DNA of 35,578 nt, from NCBI GenBank assembly GCA_902459845.2, contig CABPSV020000024.1, positions 8,317-43,894 on the forward strand, given 5' to 3'. The DNA is from Hepatocystis sp. ex Piliocolobus tephrosceles (lineage: Eukaryota; Apicomplexa; Aconoidasida; Haemosporida; Plasmodiidae). Below are positions 10,796-20,504 of the stretch, in pieces; positions within the stretch are counted from its first letter, which is position 1; each line of letters starts with the position of its first letter. Both the position numbers and the translations under genes were made by a program. The notes below the pieces were generated by a model. That model had not been told where the DNA came from. It searched no databases and saw only the letters and a list, made by a program, of their open reading frames with translations.

Positions 10796-13700
10796 ATGTT
10801 TAGAACTCAGTATATATGTACGCAGGTAGCAATAAAAAAAACATTAAAACCATGCAAATGTTACCATAAATTAATTAACAAATCAAAACATTATAATTTT
10901 TCTACCCACAAAATAGTAGTATATAAGTATATTTGTAATAATGATTATTTAAAAAAAAAAAATACTACAATTAATTCTTTAGTTAATTATGACTATGTTA
11001 ATAAAATAATAAATGAAATAGCATATGATTTAAATCAAATTAGAAATGGTGGAATACATAACGGCATAGATAGTACCACACATAATGGAGTAAGTAGTGC
11101 CACACATAATGGCGTAAGTAGTGCCACACATAATGGAGTAAGTAGTGCCACACATAATGGAGTAAGTAGTGCCACACATAATGGCGTAAGTAGTGCCACA
11201 CATAATGGAGTAAGTAGTGCCACACATAATGGAGTAAGTAGTGCCACACATAATGGAGTAAGTAGTGCCACACATAATGGAGTAAGTAGTGCCACACATA
11301 ATGGCGTAAGTAGTGACATCCACAATAGTACTTATATTGATAAGATAATAAAAAAATTATATATTTTATGCGTAGAAGGTAACATTAGTACATGTGATGA
11401 ACGGATAAAGTTTTATGTTAATTTTGTTTCAAATTATGCCAATAACTATATTAAAGAATTTAAGAATGAAAATATATTGAATAACAAATTAGAAAAAAAA
11501 AAAAGAAAAGAAAATTTTAACCAACATATTTTTAGTATTGAAAGTTATTTATCGTTATTAACTATTTTTAACACTTTAAATATGAAAAATGAACTTACTA
11601 ATTTATTAACTTATATAAGTCAATATATAGATTTTTTTTCTATTGATGTAATTAAAAAGATTGCTTTAAATCATAGTTTCAATAAAAAAGAAAATAGTTT
11701 TTTTTTTGAACAACTTTATAATTATATTTATTCACTTATGCAATATAATAATGAAGTATATTATAAGGAAATAAAAAACGTAAATACATGTATACATATT
11801 TTAACCAATTTTTTTTTTGGTAAAATATATATACCAGAAAAAAAAACGTATGACTATAAAACAAATGAAGATATAATTTATTTATATAATTTGAATTACA
11901 TATATATGAACCATATTATGACAGTTGGTAATGTTATAGAAGTAAGTATCATGGACGTTGATGATGCAACAGATGTTGATGCACTATGTACAGTAACAAA
12001 AAGTGTTGATATAGTAAATGCGGATGTAATAAATGGATCCATGAGAGATAGTTATAAAAAAATACCTTCCAATAAAATTTGTAACGTATATGATAAACAA
12101 ACAAAAAGTGATGCATTTATATTTAACGAAAATATATTACTAGACAAAAAAGAATATAACAATGATACATACTTAAATAAACAAAATATAAAAAATATGA
12201 ATAAATCAAATGAATTATATGACGTAAAACCATTTAAAAAAAACATTTTAAATACGTGTATACATGATTTTAACTTTAATTATAAAATGGTTGATATAAT
12301 TTATGTTTTATATAAGTACTATACAAATTTGTTAAAAAAAAAGAACAAGAAAAAAAAAAATCATAATAACACAAATGATGAAATGTTTTTTTTATTTATA
12401 AATGATATAAAAAAGAATATTATTAATATTGTTTTGAATTTTATAAAAATAATAAATAATGAAGAAAATAATAATAAGTTACTTTCAAATCAAAAAATAG
12501 TTTTAGCTTTAGAACGAATACTAAAATTAGGAAACAGTTTTCAAGTACCATATAACTTAACACCTTTTATATTATACCATTGTAATATTCTATTAATAAA
12601 TAAAATTGATTTAACATTAACAGATAATATAAAAATGTTATATCTTTTTAGAAATATACAAAAAATAAACAAAGAAAAAAATAAAAATCTATATGATAGT
12701 GGTGACCGTGGTAATAGAGATGACCGTGGTAATAGAGATGAAAAAAAATGCATTAATGAATATCTCAGTCAGGAAAATTCTCAAATTAGTAACGACATTG
12801 TACAAATAAAAAAAAAAAAAAAAAATAGTTTATGTATAAATGATTTGAATATGAAAGAAGATTTTATTTTATCTAATTTTAGTACCAAATATAATAATTC
12901 AAACAAATTATTTTTAAATAATATGATACAATTACTAATAAATAATTTAAAAAATTGTTTACACATATCAAACTATATTGACATTTGTTTATTAATACCT
13001 TTAGTATATGAATTCCATAAATATATGGATACGGAGTTTAAAAACATATTAGTTGTCCAAGTAACATATAACAAAGATAAAATAAATGAGACAAACATAA
13101 TAAATATATTGAGAGTTTTTTCAAAAATAAAATTTAAACATTATTTGATAAATAAATTTTTTTATAATATCACGAAATTTGTTGCAACTAAAGAAGGAAG
13201 TGTCGGAACCAATATAGGGATCACAACCAGCAATAGTACCAGTAATACCAGTAGTACCAGTAATACCAGTAGTACCAGTAATACCAGTAGTACCAGTAGT
13301 ACCAGTAGTACCAGTAGTACCAGTAGTACCAGTAGTACCAGTAGTACCAGTAGTAATAACAACAACGACAATAAAGAAAACTTTGACAGTGATGTGATGA
13401 TAGATCATACGTTAGAACATAACACGTTAGAACATAACAAGTTACGACCTCTTTTTTCTTTACCAAAAGATGTATTATTATTTTTTTATTATAAAAGTAA
13501 AAGTAATTTATTTATAACTAAAGATTTATATTATATAGAACACTACATTCAACGTTTTATTTTTGAACTAACAATTAAAGATTTTATTATGATTTTATTT
13601 ATATATTATAAAAATAAAATTATATTATTACCACAAATGTTTCATAAATTATATACAATATTTAATAATTGTAAAAACAGTATGAACGAGCAAGATATTT

Positions 13701-15412
13701 TATTGATTTTATTTTTGTTTTCTAAAAATTATTATTTATTAACAACAACTTATGAACGTGATATTACGTTAAGGGGAGCAGTACCTCCTCCACTTGTTAC
13801 AGCTGCTCCTGCCATCACTACTACAACTGATACTACTACCACAACTACAAGAGCAACTACTGATACTACTACACATTTGATAAAAAAAATTAATATTTTT
13901 AGAAAGTGTTTATATACACAAAATCATATTGATAGTTTTATAAATATCGTGAATGAGATTTTGTTATATATATATAATGATAAAAAAATAAACTACCCAG
14001 CTAAAGAATTAAAAAATGGACAAATAAGAAATATATCAGATATGAATGTTAGTGAACAAACAGATAATGGTGACACTAGTAATTCCTTATCAAGTCATGA
14101 CAAAAATAGGCACATAGACACAAGCGAAGGTACTGGTACAAGCGAAGGTACTGGTACAAGCGAAGGTATTGGTACAAGCAAAGGTACTGGTACAAGCGAA
14201 GGTACTGGTGCAAGCGAAGGTATTGGTACAAGCGAAGGTATTGGTACAAGCAAAGGTATTGGTACAAGCGAAGGTATTGGTACAAGCAAAGGTATTGGTA
14301 CAAGCGAAGGTATTGGTACAAGCAAAGGTATTGGTACAAGCGAAGGTACTGGTACAAGCGAAGGTATTGGTACAAGCGAAGGTATTGGTACAAGCGAAGG
14401 TACTGGTACAAGCGAAGGTACAGATATAAAAAACAGTAACAACACCGAATGTACTAATGCCCATGTAACAAATATACATATGAAAAATTGCAAAATAAAC
14501 TTTAACAATTTAAAATATAATTTAACTATAATGCAATTTTTTTATTATATTTATTATTTTATTTTAAAAGAGCAAATAAAAAAAAAAAAAAAAACTCTAA
14601 ATAATCATCACACAGATTTGATATTATATTTATTTTCTTGTTTTAATAAAAATTACTCAAAAAATGTTGAAGAAATAAAATATGTTTCAGCTTTGTTATA
14701 TTATTTTAGTTATTTCAACATATATTCTTCTTTTTATTTTCAAAAACAAGTAGAATATGTATTGAAAAATTGTATAATACAAAATAATATTAATTTCTTA
14801 AAAAATATATTACTAAGTCATGTGTTAATAAAAAAAAAAATGTCTAATGAAATAAAACAACAAACGAAAGAATGTGTTATGAACAATTTTGACAAATTTA
14901 GTATGAACATGCAGGTACTATTTTTTAAATATTGTAATTATTATCTGGATAATATCAGTTTGGAAAGAGAGTCACTCGCATGTTCTGACATGAGTAACGA
15001 TAGTAGTACTAGTGTTAGTGATAACATAATATTTAATAAACTTTTGGAGACGGTGATATTAAACTTTGATAAAATTAAAGCGAAACATTACATTGATATA
15101 TATATTACTATTAGTAACAATTTAATTAAAGAAAAAAAAATTTATATTAAACTGTTTTATTATATTAACAAATTTGCTATATATTTTCCTATAGAAAAAT
15201 TGTTTTTAATACTTTTTTATATGTACAAAACAGGTTTTAGTAAACCAAAAATAAGAAAAAAAATCAGAAATTTGATTTTGTATTATGATAAAAAAAAACT
15301 AATACATTTAAGTACCTATGTCAAATATATACTACCACTTGATGAATTTGGAATATTCCATTTATTCCCTATAAAAACTCAGCAACTTATATATAACCAG
15401 GTATATATATGA
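10796..15412 (+). CDS. large helical protein with possible organelle presequence, 1538 residues
   Basis: Not recognised as a named gene. The ATG at 10796 opens one frame of 1538 residues. The N-terminus ([20 protein letters not shown]) is basic with no acidic residue in the first 45 positions, which suits a mitochondrial or plastid presequence. The body is Leu/Ile/Tyr/Lys/Asn-rich with repeated helical pairs (for example [20 protein letters not shown] and [15 protein letters not shown]). These resemble the heptatrico/octotrico-type helical repeats of apicomplexan organelle RNA-binding (RAP-family) proteins, but no RAP domain is visible before the stop. Inserts are an eight-residue repeat (residues 95-174), a Ser/Thr run (about 810-853) and a six-residue repeat (about 1109-1209). 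The frame ends only four codons after AACCAG|GTATAT, a perfect donor-like site, and an assembly gap follows, so the annotated C-terminus may be false. Confidence 0.8.
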   Translation: MFRTQYICTQVAIKKTLKPCKCYHKLINKSKHYNFSTHKIVVYKYICNNDYLKKKNTTINSLVNYDYVNKIINEIAYDLNQIRNGGIHNGIDSTTHNGVSSATHNGVSSATHNGVSSATHNGVSSATHNGVSSATHNGVSSATHNGVSSATHNGVSSATHNGVSSATHNGVSSDIHNSTYIDKIIKKLYILCVEGNISTCDERIKFYVNFVSNYANNYIKEFKNENILNNKLEKKKRKENFNQHIFSIESYLSLLTIFNTLNMKNELTNLLTYISQYIDFFSIDVIKKIALNHSFNKKENSFFFEQLYNYIYSLMQYNNEVYYKEIKNVNTCIHILTNFFFGKIYIPEKKTYDYKTNEDIIYLYNLNYIYMNHIMTVGNVIEVSIMDVDDATDVDALCTVTKSVDIVNADVINGSMRDSYKKIPSNKICNVYDKQTKSDAFIFNENILLDKKEYNNDTYLNKQNIKNMNKSNELYDVKPFKKNILNTCIHDFNFNYKMVDIIYVLYKYYTNLLKKKNKKKKNHNNTNDEMFFLFINDIKKNIINIVLNFIKIINNEENNNKLLSNQKIVLALERILKLGNSFQVPYNLTPFILYHCNILLINKIDLTLTDNIKMLYLFRNIQKINKEKNKNLYDSGDRGNRDDRGNRDEKKCINEYLSQENSQISNDIVQIKKKKKNSLCINDLNMKEDFILSNFSTKYNNSNKLFLNNMIQLLINNLKNCLHISNYIDICLLIPLVYEFHKYMDTEFKNILVVQVTYNKDKINETNIINILRVFSKIKFKHYLINKFFYNITKFVATKEGSVGTNIGITTSNSTSNTSSTSNTSSTSNTSSTSSTSSTSSTSSTSSTSSTSSNNNNDNKENFDSDVMIDHTLEHNTLEHNKLRPLFSLPKDVLLFFYYKSKSNLFITKDLYYIEHYIQRFIFELTIKDFIMILFIYYKNKIILLPQMFHKLYTIFNNCKNSMNEQDILLILFLFSKNYYLLTTTYERDITLRGAVPPPLVTAAPAITTTTDTTTTTTRATTDTTTHLIKKINIFRKCLYTQNHIDSFINIVNEILLYIYNDKKINYPAKELKNGQIRNISDMNVSEQTDNGDTSNSLSSHDKNRHIDTSEGTGTSEGTGTSEGIGTSKGTGTSEGTGASEGIGTSEGIGTSKGIGTSEGIGTSKGIGTSEGIGTSKGIGTSEGTGTSEGIGTSEGIGTSEGTGTSEGTDIKNSNNTECTNAHVTNIHMKNCKINFNNLKYNLTIMQFFYYIYYFILKEQIKKKKKTLNNHHTDLILYLFSCFNKNYSKNVEEIKYVSALLYYFSYFNIYSSFYFQKQVEYVLKNCIIQNNINFLKNILLSHVLIKKKMSNEIKQQTKECVMNNFDKFSMNMQVLFFKYCNYYLDNISLERESLACSDMSNDSSTSVSDNIIFNKLLETVILNFDKIKAKHYIDIYITISNNLIKEKKIYIKLFYYINKFAIYFPIEKLFLILFYMYKTGFSKPKIRKKIRNLILYYDKKKLIHLSTYVKYILPLDEFGIFHLFPIKTQQLIYNQVYI
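11078..11317 (+). repeat. in-frame 24 bp minisatellite, ten copies (THNGVSSA)
   Basis: Ten exact-length copies of a 24-base unit encode THNGVSSA; the tenth ends SSD. Copies differ mainly at one wobble base (GGA/GGC). Degenerate copies flank it on both sides. All three minus-strand frames are also open across the array. Confidence 0.95.
13221..13355 (+). repeat. in-frame 9 bp repeat (Ser-Ser-Thr)
   Basis: Repeats of agtagtacc, with agtaatacc variants at the left end, encode SST/SNT. They are followed by a short Asn run. The insert lies between helical segments. Confidence 0.9.
14120..14422 (+). repeat. in-frame 18 bp minisatellite, about 17 copies (TSEGIG)
   Basis: The unit acaagcgaaggtattggt encodes TSEGIG with TSEGTG and TSKGIG variants, and one TGA(S) variant near 14200. 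Glu/Lys and Thr/Ile alternate because of single-base changes. The array also leaves other frames open, which explains several spurious antisense frames. Confidence 0.95.
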
Positions 15413-15436
15413 GTGACTATTTTTTGTGCCCCTACA

Positions 15437-15634
15437 TCTTTATACATACATATAAATATATATACATACATATATATATATATATATACATACATATAAA
15501 TATATATACATACATATAAATATATATACATACATATAAATATATATACATACATATAAATATATATACATACATATAAATATATATACATACATATAAA
15601 TATATATACATACATATAAATATATATACATACA
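15437..15634. repeat. (TACATACATATAAATATA)n microsatellite running into gap
   Basis: A roughly 18-base AT/TACA repeat fills the sequence from just after the 1538-residue frame to the N run. Length is probably collapsed or unresolved at the assembly break. Confidence 0.9.
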
Positions 15635-15734
15635 NNNNNNNNNNNNNNNNNNNNNNNNNNNNNNNNNNNNNNNNNNNNNNNNNNNNNNNNNNNNNNNNNN
15701 NNNNNNNNNNNNNNNNNNNNNNNNNNNNNNNNNN
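15635..15734. other. assembly gap, 100 N
   Basis: Exactly 100 N, the conventional gap of unknown length. It separates the microsatellite from a poly(A) tract of 69 bases. Confidence 0.98.

Positions 15735-15803
<69 letters not shown>
15735..15803. repeat. poly(A) tract beside gap
   Basis: There are 69 A immediately after the gap. Together with the microsatellite on the other side it explains the assembly break. Confidence 0.95.
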
Positions 15804-15805
<2 letters not shown>

Positions 15806-16295
15806 TTTTAAGTATGGCTTAAAATTTTTACTTTTTATTTTTAAAAATATGAAAAAAGAAAAAAAAAAAGATATGTTATTTTTATAGAATTATAATACAC
15901 TGTTGAAAGAACAGTTTAACATAAATACAATACAGTTCAAATTCATAACATTTTTAATTATATTTATGTGTTCAACTTTAAATAGGTATTCGTTCATATA
16001 CATATGTATATGAACGAACATAAAATATATATATTGTCCCACAATACATTATTGCTATATGAATAAAGCATATGTATTGTTTTCTCTTTTTTTTTTTTTT
16101 TTTAAAGCACATTAAAGTATATAAATATATATACATATATATTTATGTACGTTGCACTTTATGAGTTAAATAGAGGGATTATTTAAGCAAATAGTAATAT
16201 TTAATCTTTATAAAGTAAAACACTTAAAAAATAAGGACAAAAAGTGAACAGCAAAAAAATCAGTTTAGTTATAGTGTTTGTATAGGGAAAATGAT
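15804..16295. other. region between gap and kinase gene
   Basis: This holds the upstream region of the kinase gene. A possible splice acceptor (TTTTTATAG|AATTAT, exon side from about 15887) would open a frame of about 40 codons if joined in phase 0 to the preceding large gene. The 30-base palindrome at 15989-16018 and an acceptor-like GTTTGTATAG at 16276-16285 are the other notable elements. Confidence 0.5.
15989..16018. promoter_or_regulatory. 30 bp perfect palindrome upstream of kinase gene
   Basis: The half-site TTCGTTCATATACAT is followed at once by its exact reverse complement, centred on CATATG with no spacer. It lies about 280 bases before the kinase start. It could be a dimeric protein site, a cruciform or an RNA hairpin; function is unknown. 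Confidence 0.6.
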
Positions 16296-18539
16296 ATGGG
16301 AGAAAAAAGAACAAAATGTAATAAATGTTATGTGAAAACAAAAAAAGGAGTTTTTATAGGCTATTTAAAAAATAAGAAAAAAGAAGGATGGGGTATAACA
16401 ATTAATAATAATGGTAATAAATATGAAGGTTTTTTTAAAAATGACAAAAAACATTTTTTTGGGTTAGAATTATTATGTTGTTTATATGATCACCATTATA
16501 AATATAAGAAAAAAAAAAAAGCAGAAATAAATGAAGAAGTAAATGAAAAAGTAAATGAAAAAGTAAATGAAAAAGTAAATAAAGAAATATATACGAATAA
16601 TAGATTAGAAATAGCGATAAGTGAAGATAACATAGAAAAAGTAAACAGTCAATATGAGTTTGAAAGAGGTAATGTATGTCTTCATAACAATAGATATACA
16701 TATATAGGTAGTTATAGAGAAGATTCGAAAGAAGGAAAAGGGGTGTTAATTGATTACAACACATACACTGTATATAGATGTATATATTTCACAAATGAAA
16801 TAATACATAAAGAAATTTTATTTTCAACAATTACCAATTCTGAACAAAAATATGAACATATTTATCATACTTCTGACATCATGTATGATATTAATAAAAC
16901 AAATAAACAAACTAACACATATAGTAATAATAGTAATAAAAAAAAAAGTATAAATAGGGTAGGAGAAACTTGTCAATTATTATATAAACATGATGAGTAT
17001 GGATATAATATATTAAACTTTATAAATTTGTTTAAAAATATAAAACAAAAAATGAAAGATGTTAATTATAATGGTAATTTTCCCCACCCCTCTTGTTTTG
17101 TAAACAACAAAAAGCAGTATTACAATGTGATTGATGTTATGTGTTGTGACAACTGGTGTGATAACTCATGTAACAATTTATGCAACAATTTATGCGACAA
17201 GAAGGATGGTACAAAAGTAAAACGGCGGTCCCCATCACTCGCCCAGAATTGCATTTATTGGAACGTATTTGAATTAAATTTTTTTTTTTTTTCTATTGGA
17301 ATTCCATTGAACGTACTTGAAATTTTTATAAAAAATAAGCTAGCTGGGTATTGTTTAAAATATATAGAAAAAAAAATATTAAATAAAATGGGAATACATA
17401 ACAAAATAATAATAAAATGTATATTATTATCGATTGGTTGTTTATTAAGATTTAGAGAAAAATATAAATATAAAAAAAGAAAAAATAAACGATTAACTTA
17501 TGACATATTAGATGAAAATTGTATATTAAATAATAAAAAAATACGTTTTATAAATTTATTAGGAAGGGGTGGGTATAATAAAGTGTATCGGTGTTTATAT
17601 GACGATCGGAACGACAAGGTTAGTAATCGTCTTTTTTTTAATAATCGTTTTTATTCAAAATATCATATAAATAATATAGCATTAAAAATATGTATGAATA
17701 AAAAAAAAGATAAACATGACTTTTTTTCAGAAATCTTACTTTTATCAAGATTAAGGCATCCTAACATTTGTTTATTTTTAGGTATGGTTGGAAGAACGCA
17801 TACTAGTAGTGACAGTAGTGACAGTAGTAGCAGTAGTAGTAGTAATAGTAGTAATAGTAGTAGCAGTAGTAGTAGTAATAGCAGTAGTAGCAGTAGTAGC
17901 AGTAGTAGCAGTAGTAGCAGTAGCGACAGTAACAGTAGTAGTAGTAATAGAAACATTATCAATACTAGTATAGCGTTAGAATACGTAGAGTATGGCAGTA
18001 TATTTGATTTATTACATAAACATAAAATTAAAATAAATATATATGATATAATAAAAATGAGTAAAGAAATAGTAGGGTTTATGCATTTTTTACATTACAA
18101 AGGTATATTACATTGTGACTTAAAATCTGCAAATATTTTATTATCAATTTCAAAAAAAATCAAAGTATGTGATTTTGGTTTATCTGTTCATACAACTTCT
18201 AATAAACCGAAGTTTATTGGAGTAGTTGGCACTTATCAGTGGACTGCACCAGAAGTATTACGAGGTGAAGCTTACACAAAACAAGCTGATGTATATTCCT
18301 TTGGTGTAATATTATGGGAAATGTTACACAGACAAATCCCTTTCAATGAGTTAAAACACCCTATCGAAATTATCACTTATGTAGGTTATTTTAATAAACA
18401 GCTAGCTATTAAGCAAACAATACCAAAAGAGCTTACTTATGTGCTCAAAAAATGTTTACATAGAAATAAAAACAAACGTAAGTCTTTCTTCTTTTGGTGT
18501 GAATATTTAGATTTGCTTTACAAAACTATGTATAACTGA
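16296..18539 (+). CDS. TKL1: TKL-family protein kinase with N-terminal MORN motifs
   Basis: The frame is open from 16278, but the first in-frame ATG is 16296, giving 747 residues. Two MORN-like blocks lie near the N-terminus (YEGFFKNDKKHFFG about residue 46, YIGSYREDSKEGKGVL about residue 135), matching the reported MORN architecture of P. falciparum TKL1 (PFB0520w). The kinase domain occupies about 415-745. It has the glycine loop GRGGYNKV (423), ALKIC lysine, the helix-C Glu in FFSEILLLSRLRHPN, HCDLKSAN (606; catalytic Asp 608), DFG (626), GTYQWTAPE and DVYSFGVILWEM. The HRD Arg is Cys, so this is a non-RD kinase. A Ser/Asn/Asp run (about 506-552) is inserted between strands beta4 and beta5. 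All residues needed for phosphotransfer are present. Soluble; no signal peptide seen. The downstream neighbour is AsnRS on the same strand, with its own long upstream region. Confidence 0.88.
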   Translation: MGEKRTKCNKCYVKTKKGVFIGYLKNKKKEGWGITINNNGNKYEGFFKNDKKHFFGLELLCCLYDHHYKYKKKKKAEINEEVNEKVNEKVNEKVNKEIYTNNRLEIAISEDNIEKVNSQYEFERGNVCLHNNRYTYIGSYREDSKEGKGVLIDYNTYTVYRCIYFTNEIIHKEILFSTITNSEQKYEHIYHTSDIMYDINKTNKQTNTYSNNSNKKKSINRVGETCQLLYKHDEYGYNILNFINLFKNIKQKMKDVNYNGNFPHPSCFVNNKKQYYNVIDVMCCDNWCDNSCNNLCNNLCDKKDGTKVKRRSPSLAQNCIYWNVFELNFFFFSIGIPLNVLEIFIKNKLAGYCLKYIEKKILNKMGIHNKIIIKCILLSIGCLLRFREKYKYKKRKNKRLTYDILDENCILNNKKIRFINLLGRGGYNKVYRCLYDDRNDKVSNRLFFNNRFYSKYHINNIALKICMNKKKDKHDFFSEILLLSRLRHPNICLFLGMVGRTHTSSDSSDSSSSSSSNSSNSSSSSSSNSSSSSSSSSSSSSSSDSNSSSSNRNIINTSIALEYVEYGSIFDLLHKHKIKINIYDIIKMSKEIVGFMHFLHYKGILHCDLKSANILLSISKKIKVCDFGLSVHTTSNKPKFIGVVGTYQWTAPEVLRGEAYTKQADVYSFGVILWEMLHRQIPFNELKHPIEIITYVGYFNKQLAIKQTIPKELTYVLKKCLHRNKNKRKSFFFWCEYLDLLYKTMYN

Positions 18540-18696
18540 TATTTTATAGCACATAAGGTAATAAGAGTTTGCGTGTTTAATTTGTTTATCCTTGTCTATT
18601 CAGCTGATTATTCCGTTTTGCGTCTATAAGTTAGTATACGCATCAATTTGTTAGCTAGTCAGTTACCCCATTTTTTAAATATTTTTTTTTGTCTAA

Positions 18697-18815
18697 CATT
18701 ATATATTCGTTATTTTTTTTTAACTCACATTATTTATGCGTTGTTTTTTTTTATTCCACATTATTTATTCGTTATTTTTTTTTAACTCACATTATTTATG
18801 CGTTATTTTTTTTTA
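18697..18815. repeat. imperfect ~30 bp tandem downstream of kinase
   Basis: Alternating copies contain cacattatttatgcgtta or cacattatttattcgtta followed by a T-run. About four copies, in the presumed 3' untranslated region of the kinase gene. Confidence 0.8.
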
Positions 18816-18834
18816 TAATAATATTATAATTAAC

Positions 18835-18889
<55 letters not shown>

Positions 18890-19653
18890 AACGTAACAAA
18901 TGCATAATAGACTTTTATTAATTAACACTATTTTATATAAAAATGTGTTTTCTTTCTTTCTTTCCTTTTTTTTTTTTTTTTTTTTTTTATACTGTTAATT
19001 ATATATATGTGCGTATGTTTACATATATATATAATGCATTGTTAACATGAAAAACTAAGTTTTAATTTGTACACCTTTTTAATGCGTTTCATTTTTAATT
19101 ACAATTTTTAACTATTATTTTTTATGATTATTTTTTATGATTATTTTTTATGATTATTTTTAATTTTACATATCTCATAAACTTGATTATGGTACAATTT
19201 TATATGATTATTTTTAATTATAACAAACATTTTTTTTTTTTTTTAAATTTTAAAGATTGTACACCTGTACCACTTTTTATGGTGGTAGCATCAAGTACAT
19301 AAAATGAAATAGCATATATATATATATGTACATTTATAGGATCTATTGTGTATGTGTTTTAAAAGTAGTTACATGAATACGTAAGCGCATAGAAAGTTTG
19401 TATAAACTAAAGTTGGTTGCTCATTTTTTTTCACCTACAAAAAAAAAAAAAAAAAAAATTATGAAATAAGAATACTCAGTACAGCGATTTTTTTAAGTTA
19501 TAAAACGTTTGTTTTTATATGCATTACAACGTAATTTAAAGAAAAAAAAAAAAAACACATGCAAGAATTGGGATAAACATAATTGTAAAACTAACACGTG
19601 TTAATGTTTTTATTCAAAGTTTTAACTTTTTTTTCTCTTTTTTTTTTTTTTTT

Positions 19654-19763
19654 GTCATTTTTTTTAGGTCATTTTTTTTAGGTCATTTTTTTTGGTCATT
19701 TTTTTTAGGTCATTTTTTTTGGTCATTTTTTTGGTCATTTTTTCTTGGTCATTTTTTTTTGGT

Positions 19764-19770
<7 letters not shown>
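19654..19770. repeat. ggtcatttttttt tandem repeat
   Basis: Eight or more copies of ggtcat followed by 6-10 T, some with an extra ta. It leads directly into a longer poly(T) tract. Confidence 0.85.
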
Positions 19771-19805
<35 letters not shown>

Positions 19806-20137
19806 ACAAAAAGGCAATCATATATATATATATATATATAAATATATGTGCATATTTTTATAAGTAACATTTGGATATAAAACATAAAAAAAAAAAAAAA
19901 AAGTCAACACAGTCGTATGCTCTTAAAAAAAAAAAAACAGGCAAAAAAAAAAAAAAGGTACACATATTATGATGTAATAATTTATGTGAATATATATATA
20001 TGAACATGTATTTGAAAACATATTGGATTTTTTTTTATTTTATTTTATTCATTATAAAACAAAAAAATAAAGCTTTATAACTACTACAGTTTAAACATAT
20101 TTTTTATGTTTTTTTTTCTTACTCGTTCATATTAAGC

Positions 20138-20184
<47 letters not shown>

Positions 20185-20188
20185 AAAA

Positions 20189-20240
<52 letters not shown>

Positions 20241-20296
20241 TTGTAAGTTAGCCAAACACAAGCTTAAAAAGAAACATAACAAAATATCAAAAAACA

Positions 20297-20464
20297 GTTG
20301 AAAAAATTACAATAAAGTTGAAAAAATTACAATAAGGTTAAAAAAAATATAATAAGGTTAAAAAAAATATAATAAGGTTAAAAAAAATATAATAAGGTTA
20401 AAAAAAATATAATAAGGTTAAAAAAAATATAATAAGGTTAAAAAAAATATAATAAGGTTAAAAA
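20297..20464. repeat. 20 bp tandem directly upstream of AsnRS start
   Basis: Two copies of gttgaaaaaattacaataaa are followed by about seven copies of gttaaaaaaaatataataag. The array stops about 40 bases before the AsnRS ATG, so it probably lies in the 5' untranslated region or core promoter. Confidence 0.9.
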
Positions 20465-20504
20465 AAGCTGAAAAAATCTTTGAAAAAAATAATAAAAATA
20501 AAAA

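Larger units (their letters stand above)
18540..20504. other. intergenic between kinase and AsnRS genes
   Basis: About 2 kb without coding signal. It holds an imperfect 30-base tandem at 18697-18815, poly(A) at 18838-18885, poly(T) near 18968-18988, a 10-15 base ggtcat repeat at 19654-19770, poly(T) at about 19768-19800, poly(A) near 20140-20238 and a 20-base tandem ending just before the AsnRS ATG. A small hairpin (TACCAC..GTGGTA) lies at about 19273-19292. Confidence 0.6.

Noticed and set aside
11030..11325. Three long antisense frames over the 24-base array
   Set aside because: They are by-products of a repeat whose length is a multiple of three; the plus frame continues far beyond on both sides and is the coding one.
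14076..14508. Antisense and alternative-frame ORFs over the 18-base array (including a VQAKVL frame)
   Set aside because: Same cause: codon-length repeat keeps several frames open. Outside the array they end at once or lack coding character.
10796..15412. RAP-domain protein call for the 1538-residue frame
   Set aside because: Helical repeats are compatible, but no RAP domain is visible before the stop, so only a descriptive name is given.
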